Positions 5,526 to 10,052 of a DNA stretch of 10,052 nt are shown here, piece by piece. This DNA comes from Clostridiales bacterium (GTDB lineage Bacteria; Bacillota; Clostridia; Tissierellales; Sedimentibacteraceae), in contig DNNV01000385.1 of assembly GCA_003497505.1 (NCBI GenBank), positions 1-10,052 on the forward strand. Direction: 5' to 3'. The notes beneath the pieces are model-generated. The model searched no databases. It was not told the origin of the DNA and worked only from the letters and a program-made list of their open reading frames with translations. Both the position numbers and the translations under genes were made by a program. The stretch's first letter is position 1. The number at the start of each line of letters is the position of its first letter.

Positions 5526-7226
5526 ATGAAAAAGTTATTATCAATAGCATTGTGTGTGTTGATGGTTTTAAGCATTGCAGCATGTGCTAAAGAAACTCAG
5601 ACACCGGCAGGACAAGCTGAAACTTTAACGGGTGTAGGTAAAGGCTTTGGGGGAGAGATTAAAGTTACTGTTACAAAAGAAGGGGACAAGATAACTAAAG
5701 TTGTAGCAGAAGGACCAAATGAAACTAATGGTATAGGTACGAAAGCAATTGATGAACTTCCTAATAAAATAGTGGAAGCAAATTCAACAGAAGTTGAAGT
5801 TGTTTCAGGAGCAACAGTTACCAGCAAGGCTATAATCTATGCTGTGAACAATGCTTTAGATCCTGCTAAATTCCCGGCACCAACTACTGAGGTTAAGGAT
5901 GAGAAAAAACCTGAGGCTGTTACTGCAGCAGAGGTTTATCAAGGATTCGGACTTGCAAGCATAGGACGTCTTGGACCTGGAAAAGACAATACAGAAACAC
6001 CTGTTTACAGCTTTAACGATGTGTTCGCACATACGCTGTTTGACCAGGAAGGAAGAATTCTCGCATTGACAGTTGACATTTTAGAGGTTGCAACTCCTAA
6101 CTATGACGGAGACGGTATGCCGCATTTCAGCGGATATCCGGGACAGGGCGGATACAACAATGATGAGAACCATGACGGAGTTATAGACGGTAAAACAACC
6201 GATAATGATGATAATTTCAAAGCAGAAGTTAACGGCTGGGCAACAAAGAGAGACCGCGGAGACAGCTATCGTATGAGTACAGGTACATGGTATCAGCAAA
6301 TGAACAAATTTGAACAAGTATTTGTTGGCATGACTGTTAAAGAGGTTGAAGACTGGTTTGAGAAATATACATCTGATTTGAACCACAGACCATTGAAGGA
6401 CGGTTCTGATAAACCTGAAGATAAGGCTAAGTATGATGCTTTATCAGCAGATGAAAAAGCAATGCTTGCAGATGTGACATCAGCTGCAACAATGAGCTTA
6501 AATGATGCTCACGGCAATATTATAGCTGCTATTAAGGAATCTTTTGAAACAAAAGTTCCGTTGACTAATGTTAAGGAAGCTGCTTCTATGGGTACTATAG
6601 CATTGTCCATGCCGCGTGTGGGTCCTGGAAAGGATGACAAGGATGTTTCTGTATACAGCATAAACAAGGTTTTTGCAAATGCATTGTTTGACAGCAAAGG
6701 AAAGATTGTTGCTTTGTACATAGATCAACAAGAGGTTGCAACACCTAACTATGACGGAGCTACAATGCCTCACTTCTCAGGCTTCCCCGGACAATCATAC
6801 AACAATGATGAAAATCATGACGAAAAGATTGACGGTACACTGACAGTTACAAATGACAGCTACCTTGCTGAAATAGCAAGCTGGGCAACAAAGAGAGACC
6901 GCGGCGACGGATATGTGATGGGAACAGGAACATGGACAGACCAGATAAAGAAATATGAAGAATTATTCATAGGCAAGACTGTTGCTGAAGTTGAAGAATG
7001 GTTCGGAAAATATACTTCTGACTTAAACGGAAGACCATTGAAGGACGGTTCTGACAAGCCTGAAGACAAGGCTAAGTATGATGCTTTGTCAGCAGATGAA
7101 AAAGCAATGCTTGCGGACGTAACATCAGCTGCAACTATGAGCTTAAAAGACCCTCACGGTGACTTAGTGGGAGCAATTAAAAAAGCTTATGAAAATCGTA
7201 TAGAAATTAAACTGGAAGTTAAATAG
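5526..7226 (+). CDS. FMN-binding lipoprotein with two tandem flavoprotein-like modules
   Basis: Probably a membrane-anchored extracytosolic electron carrier bearing flavin. The 566-residue product has a lipoprotein signal peptide with lipobox IAAC and lipidated C20. Residues about 32-112 form a canonical FMN_bind domain; EVVSGATVTS at 91-100 is the site where ApbE links FMN to threonine (T97), with Glu in place of the usual first Asp. Two longer modules follow (140-340 and 356-555). Each has GPGKD, EVATPNYDG, MPHFSG, WATKRDRGD and a GTW motif, and each ends in DVTSAATMS (T322 and T537), which matches the flavinylation pattern D-x-x-S-(G/A)-A-T. Each module also holds an acidic loop resembling a calcium-binding loop (213-221, 428-436). 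The ATG has GGAGGG 4 nt upstream. It is monocistronic, with its own promoter and terminator. The family resembles two-FMN lipoproteins of flavin-based extracellular electron transfer (Listeria PplA type). FMN loading of modules 2 and 3 is inference, and no apbE is in the window. Confidence 0.93.
   Translation: MKKLLSIALCVLMVLSIAACAKETQTPAGQAETLTGVGKGFGGEIKVTVTKEGDKITKVVAEGPNETNGIGTKAIDELPNKIVEANSTEVEVVSGATVTSKAIIYAVNNALDPAKFPAPTTEVKDEKKPEAVTAAEVYQGFGLASIGRLGPGKDNTETPVYSFNDVFAHTLFDQEGRILALTVDILEVATPNYDGDGMPHFSGYPGQGGYNNDENHDGVIDGKTTDNDDNFKAEVNGWATKRDRGDSYRMSTGTWYQQMNKFEQVFVGMTVKEVEDWFEKYTSDLNHRPLKDGSDKPEDKAKYDALSADEKAMLADVTSAATMSLNDAHGNIIAAIKESFETKVPLTNVKEAASMGTIALSMPRVGPGKDDKDVSVYSINKVFANALFDSKGKIVALYIDQQEVATPNYDGATMPHFSGFPGQSYNNDENHDEKIDGTLTVTNDSYLAEIASWATKRDRGDGYVMGTGTWTDQIKKYEELFIGKTVAEVEEWFGKYTSDLNGRPLKDGSDKPEDKAKYDALSADEKAMLADVTSAATMSLKDPHGDLVGAIKKAYENRIEIKLEVK
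5943..6545 (+). repeat. Tandem module copy 1 in the flavin lipoprotein (residues 140-340)
   Basis: First copy of an intragenic repeat of about 200 residues. It aligns with copy 2 at an offset of 216 residues, changing to 215 after one glycine difference near PGQGGY/PGQSY. The stretch of residues 288-325 is identical in protein to 503-540 of copy 2. Confidence 0.9.
6591..7190 (+). repeat. Tandem module copy 2 in the flavin lipoprotein (residues 356-555)
   Basis: Second copy of the module. In the 114-nt segment encoding the identical 38 residues (7032-7145 against 6387-6500), I count 8 nucleotide differences, all synonymous third-position changes. The N-terminal parts of the modules are more diverged than this C-terminal part. 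Confidence 0.9.
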
Positions 7227-7238
7227 TATTTTATAAGC

Positions 7239-7273
7239 AAAAGACCTTCAATATAAAATTGAGGGTCTTTTTT
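7239..7273 (+). terminator. Strong intrinsic terminator after the flavin lipoprotein gene
   Basis: AAAAGACCTTCAAT (7239-7252) pairs over 14 bp, with one G-T wobble, with ATTGAGGGTCTTTT (7258-7271) around an ATAAA loop. The stem runs into six T residues (7268-7273). It begins 12 nt after the stop codon and separates the lipoprotein gene from the omega-amidase operon. The A-rich 5' arm means it may also work on the opposite strand. Confidence 0.93.
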
Positions 7274-7276
7274 AGC

Positions 7277-7305
7277 TTGGATTTTTGGGCCGTTTTTAGT
7301 ATAAT
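7277..7305 (+). promoter_or_regulatory. Sigma-A promoter of the omega-amidase operon
   Basis: TTGGAT (7277-7282), a 17-nt spacer and a perfect TATAAT (7300-7305) lie just behind the preceding terminator. The predicted start is near 7312, giving a leader of about 100 nt that contains the overlapping inverted repeats at 7369-7399. No sigma-54 type GG-N10-GC element was found in this gap. Confidence 0.7.
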
Positions 7306-7368
7306 ATAGAAACATTATAATAATCATACACATGAAAAAGTTGAAATGACATAAAGAGAATAATTAGT

Positions 7369-7399
7369 CAGATACATAATGATAACGTATCTGTTATCA
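7369..7399. promoter_or_regulatory. Two overlapping inverted repeats in the omega-amidase leader
   Basis: CAGATAC (7369-7375) is the reverse complement of GTATCTG (7387-7393), and TGATAAC (7380-7386) is the reverse complement of GTTATCA (7393-7399). Both are perfect 7-bp dyads. They interlock, so the two RNA stems cannot form together. The second ends two bases before the AAAGGAG Shine-Dalgarno region (from about 7402). This could be a leader switch acting on translation, or overlapping operators in DNA. No T-tract follows, so transcription termination is unlikely. Confidence 0.5.
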
Positions 7400-7415
7400 G
7401 AGAAAGGAGAGTCTT

Positions 7416-8243
7416 ATGAATAAATTTAATGCAGCTTTATTGCAGACCATGGTTTATGACAACAAGTTGAAAAATATTGAAAATGCGGTGAGAATGATTG
7501 AGAAGGCTTCCACCGAGGGAGCGGATCTTGCAGTGCTTCCTGAAATGTTCTGCTGCCCTTATGAAAACTCCTACTTCAGACCATTCAGCGAGAAAGAGGG
7601 AGGACCTGTATGGAAGGCAATGAGCAATGCAGCAGAGAAATACGGAATTTATATTGTGGCAGGAACAATTCCCGAGCAGGAGGGTGACAGGGTTTACAAC
7701 ACCGCCTATGTATTTGACAGGAAGGGAAAACAAATTGCAAAGCACAGAAAAATGCATTTGTTTGATATTGATATTGAAGGAGGACAGTATTTCAAGGAGT
7801 CTGATACATTCACTTCAGGTAATGAGGTGACGGTTTTTGATACGGAATACGGGAGAATGGGATTGGCCGTCTGTTATGATATAAGGTTTCCTGAGCTTAG
7901 CAGGCTCATGGCTGCGGAGGGGGCGCAGGTAATAATTGCGCCGGGGGCGTTCAACATGACCACCGGACCGGCTCACTGGGAGCTGCACTTCAGGGGGAGG
8001 GCCGTTGACAACCAGGTGTATACCATCGGTGTGGCACCGGCAAGGGATATGGATTTTTCATACCATTCCTACGGCAATTCAATCATTGCCTCTCCATGGG
8101 GAGATGTGGTGGGGAGAATGGATGAAAAGGAAGGATACATACTCAGAGAGGTAGACCTGGACTATGTGAGAAAAGTCAGAGAGCAGCTGCCGCTTCTCAA
8201 GCATGTGCGCGAGGACATATACACGCTCAGTAAATTAAGGTGA
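7416..8243 (+). CDS. Omega-amidase (Nit2-type carbon-nitrogen hydrolase)
   Basis: A cytosolic nitrilase-superfamily enzyme, best read as omega-amidase, which hydrolyses 2-oxoglutaramate or 2-oxosuccinamate to the 2-oxoacid and ammonia, completing glutamine or asparagine transaminase routes. The 275 residues cover the whole domain. The catalytic triad is visible: E43 in LPEMF, K112 in HRKMHLFD and C153 in CYDIRFPEL, with E128 as the probable second glutamate. HRKMHLFDID, CYDIRFPEL and the segment GAFNMTTGPAHWEL (177-190) closely follow Nit2/omega-amidase proteins, which favours this over nitrilase, beta-ureidopropionase or NAD synthetase amidase. The related role of repairing deaminated glutathione (Nit1) remains possible. 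The ATG has an AAAGGAG site about 8 nt upstream. It has its own promoter and is followed after 4 nt by the sigma-54 activator, probably as an operon. Codon use resembles pyc rather than the two exported-protein genes. Confidence 0.95.
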   Translation: MNKFNAALLQTMVYDNKLKNIENAVRMIEKASTEGADLAVLPEMFCCPYENSYFRPFSEKEGGPVWKAMSNAAEKYGIYIVAGTIPEQEGDRVYNTAYVFDRKGKQIAKHRKMHLFDIDIEGGQYFKESDTFTSGNEVTVFDTEYGRMGLAVCYDIRFPELSRLMAAEGAQVIIAPGAFNMTTGPAHWELHFRGRAVDNQVYTIGVAPARDMDFSYHSYGNSIIASPWGDVVGRMDEKEGYILREVDLDYVRKVREQLPLLKHVREDIYTLSKLR

Positions 8244-8247
8244 TATT

Positions 8248-10052
8248 GTGGAGAAAACGATAATTCTTATAGCAGGCTCTGGGAGCACGAGAGATTTTCT
8301 GGCTAATCAGCTGAGAGAATTTATATCGGATAAATATATTCTGAAATCCTACGCTCAGGAGGAAGGAATCGAAAAAAATTTAAAATGTGATCTGCTGATA
8401 GTTTCAAGCCGGGAAATGAGAGATGAGCTTGATGCAATGAACTTGAACTATGAGTACGATGACATTGTAATATGTGAAAGAAGCATTAACTTTGACTTCA
8501 TTGACCAGATTGCGGGCATTCCGGTAAATGAGGAGGTGCTTCTGGTAAATGACGACAAGGAAACAACCGCCAGCTCCATTAATGATTTAAAGGAGCTGGG
8601 GCTTAACCATATTAAGTATTATCCGTATTATCCAGGCATACTCAGTTACAAAAAGCTGAAAATTGCCATAACTCCCGGGGAAACGGACAAGGTGCCAGAC
8701 TGTGTTACAACCGTTATAAACTTAGGCCCAAGAATCATAAACATCAATTCCATGTATCAGATTATGGATAAGCTGAATCTGGGACACAAGGATACCACGT
8801 TCATCATAAAAAAATACATGCAGAAAATTATCAACGTCTCACAGCATGTGTCTGCCGTTAACAACAAGGTCAACGAGCTGAACGGATATTTGAATAACAT
8901 AATTCATAATTTAGTTAACGGAATTTTAGTCTACGATGAAAATGGATATATAAAGTACGCAAATGAGAAAATGAAAAAATTCCTTCTGACGGACAAGGAG
9001 CTGGAAAATAAAAATGTGCGGAATATTATCGACAAGGAACTGTACCCATATTTTCTGAGCTCGGATATATTTGAAAACAAGGCACTCCACATAATGGGTG
9101 TGGATGTAAAGGTTACAAAGATTATAGCGCCAAATGGAAAGGACATAGTTATAACTACCGACAGGAATGAGGTCGAGGAAAATGTGGTGCGGCTTCATGA
9201 CTACCTGCTCAAGGGACATGTGGCAAAATACAACCTTGAAAACATAGTGGGTACAAGCAAACTTCTTGAGGAAATAAAGAACAAGGCTCTTAAGCTCGCA
9301 AAGACGGACCTCACCGTTCTCATAGAGGGTGAAAGCGGCACGGGCAAGGAGCTGTTTGCAAGTGTCATACATCAGAATTCCAAGAGAAAGTACGGTCCAT
9401 ATCTTGCGATTAATTTCAGTGCTCTTCCCGACGACCTCATAGAGAGCGAGCTGTTCGGCTACGAGGAGGGTGCCTTTACAGGAGCCAAAAAGGGAGGAAA
9501 GATAGGACTTTTCGAGCTTGCCGACGGAGGGACCATTTTCTTGGACGAAATCGGAGATGTATCTCCCAAGCTTCAGACAAAGCTTCTGAGGGTGCTGCAG
9601 GAAAAGGAAATAATGATGCTGGGAGGCACAACCATAAAGAAGGTGGACGTAAGGATAATAGCCGCTACCAATAAAAATCTTAGAGACATGGTGATAGATA
9701 AGCAGTTTCGTTCGGATTTGTACTACAGGCTAAAAATAGGATATATGTATCTTCCTCCTCTCAGGGAGAGGCTGGGTGATATAAAGGACCTTGTTTCGTA
9801 TTTTATCAGGATAGGCTCCTCCTCGGATGTGAGGATTTCCAAGGAGATCACAGAGGAGTTTATGAGATATAAATGGTTCGGAAATATAAGAGAGCTGGAA
9901 AGCACCGTGCAGTATATGCTTGCAGTGCGGGATGGAAATGAGCTGAACTTGTCAGATTTGCCGGACAGAAACTTTTTTGAGGAGCCTGCGGATGTGAGAA
10001 ACGGATTAGACCCGGTTGAGCCGGAGACTGTAAATCATAGATCGGAAGAGCG
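8248..10052 (+). CDS. Sigma-54-dependent transcriptional activator, 3' end missing
   Basis: An AAA+ enhancer-binding protein that uses ATP hydrolysis to open sigma-54 RNA polymerase promoters. It starts at GTG 8248, four nt after the omega-amidase stop, with AAGG/AGGTGA (8237-8243) overlapping the end of that gene, so translation is probably coupled. The visible 601 codons show an N-terminal part (1-170) I do not recognise, a coiled-coil-like stretch (about 195-222), a PAS-like domain (about 215-315, NGILVYDENGYIKYAN), then the AAA+ domain (about 332-570): Walker A GESGTGKE at 361-368, sigma-54 contact loop GAFTGA at 408-413, Walker B GGTIFLDE at 427-434, arginine residues in FRSDLYYRL at 487-495, and WFGNIREL at 543-550. 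The Fis-type helix-turn-helix expected after residue 570-600 is absent because the sequence ends. Residues 598 onward derive from apparent adapter sequence. Its signal and targets are unknown; the neighbouring gene suggests nitrogen or amino-acid metabolism. Confidence 0.95.
   Translation, partial: MEKTIILIAGSGSTRDFLANQLREFISDKYILKSYAQEEGIEKNLKCDLLIVSSREMRDELDAMNLNYEYDDIVICERSINFDFIDQIAGIPVNEEVLLVNDDKETTASSINDLKELGLNHIKYYPYYPGILSYKKLKIAITPGETDKVPDCVTTVINLGPRIININSMYQIMDKLNLGHKDTTFIIKKYMQKIINVSQHVSAVNNKVNELNGYLNNIIHNLVNGILVYDENGYIKYANEKMKKFLLTDKELENKNVRNIIDKELYPYFLSSDIFENKALHIMGVDVKVTKIIAPNGKDIVITTDRNEVEENVVRLHDYLLKGHVAKYNLENIVGTSKLLEEIKNKALKLAKTDLTVLIEGESGTGKELFASVIHQNSKRKYGPYLAINFSALPDDLIESELFGYEEGAFTGAKKGGKIGLFELADGGTIFLDEIGDVSPKLQTKLLRVLQEKEIMMLGGTTIKKVDVRIIAATNKNLRDMVIDKQFRSDLYYRLKIGYMYLPPLRERLGDIKDLVSYFIRIGSSSDVRISKEITEEFMRYKWFGNIRELESTVQYMLAVRDGNELNLSDLPDRNFFEEPADVRNGLDPVEPETVNHRSEE
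10039..10052 (+). other. Illumina adapter remnant at contig end
   Basis: The final 14 bases, AGATCGGAAGAGCG, are identical to the start of the Illumina TruSeq adapter as read through from an insert. A chance match of this length exactly at the end is very unlikely. These bases should be treated as non-genomic; they extend the activator frame by four artificial codons (RSEE). Confidence 0.93.

Noticed and set aside
8926..9372. Minus-strand open frame of 148 codons
   Set aside because: It is antisense to the PAS and AAA+ domains of the sigma-54 activator, which has clear motifs in the plus frame; the antisense product shows no recognisable features.
1..10052. CRISPR arrays, tRNA/rRNA genes, toxin-antitoxin or phage-defence genes
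   Set aside because: No regularly spaced direct repeats, no tRNA-like cloverleaf and no such domains were found on either strand.

Overview
The window reads as a low-GC, anaerobic Firmicute (Clostridia/Tissierellia-type). Shine-Dalgarno sites are strong and purine-rich, arginine is mostly AGA/AGG, ATA isoleucine is common, promoters are AT-rich, and the gene content is fermentative. I cannot place the genus. All genes lie on the + strand. The last 14 bases (10039-10052) match the start of the Illumina TruSeq adapter, so the right edge is probably an untrimmed contig end and genuine sequence stops near 10038.

Layout: (1) 12-3440, a complete single-chain pyruvate carboxylase, followed by a terminator-like hairpin. 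(2) 3690-5078, a secreted M28 zinc aminopeptidase with an inserted PA domain. It is preceded by a long nested dyad that covers a -10-like element and reaches the ribosome binding site. (3) 5079-5525, a 447-bp non-coding stretch. It holds a 44-nt hairpin resembling insertion-sequence ends, a TTGTTAA/TTAACAA dyad resembling a Rex operator but with wider spacing, and an extended -10 promoter. (4) 5526-7226, a surface lipoprotein with one canonical FMN-binding domain and two long tandem modules, each ending in a flavinylation-like motif, followed by a very clear intrinsic terminator. (5) 7416-8243, an omega-amidase (Nit2-type nitrilase-superfamily enzyme) with its own sigma-A promoter and a leader with two overlapping inverted repeats. 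(6) 8248 to the end, a sigma-54-dependent transcriptional activator, 4 nt behind the omega-amidase and cut off before its DNA-binding domain.

How the genes may work together: pyruvate carboxylase makes oxaloacetate, and omega-amidase releases 2-oxoacids (2-oxoglutarate or oxaloacetate) and ammonia from their amides, so both feed C4/C5 oxoacid pools. The sigma-54 activator is probably co-transcribed with the omega-amidase and may control nitrogen or amino-acid use. The two exported proteins sit between these metabolic genes as separate transcription units: one trims peptides outside the cell, the other is probably a flavin-carrying extracytosolic electron-transfer lipoprotein. The most interesting items are the multi-module flavin lipoprotein with its Rex-like upstream dyad, and the unusual regulatory dyads before three of the genes.
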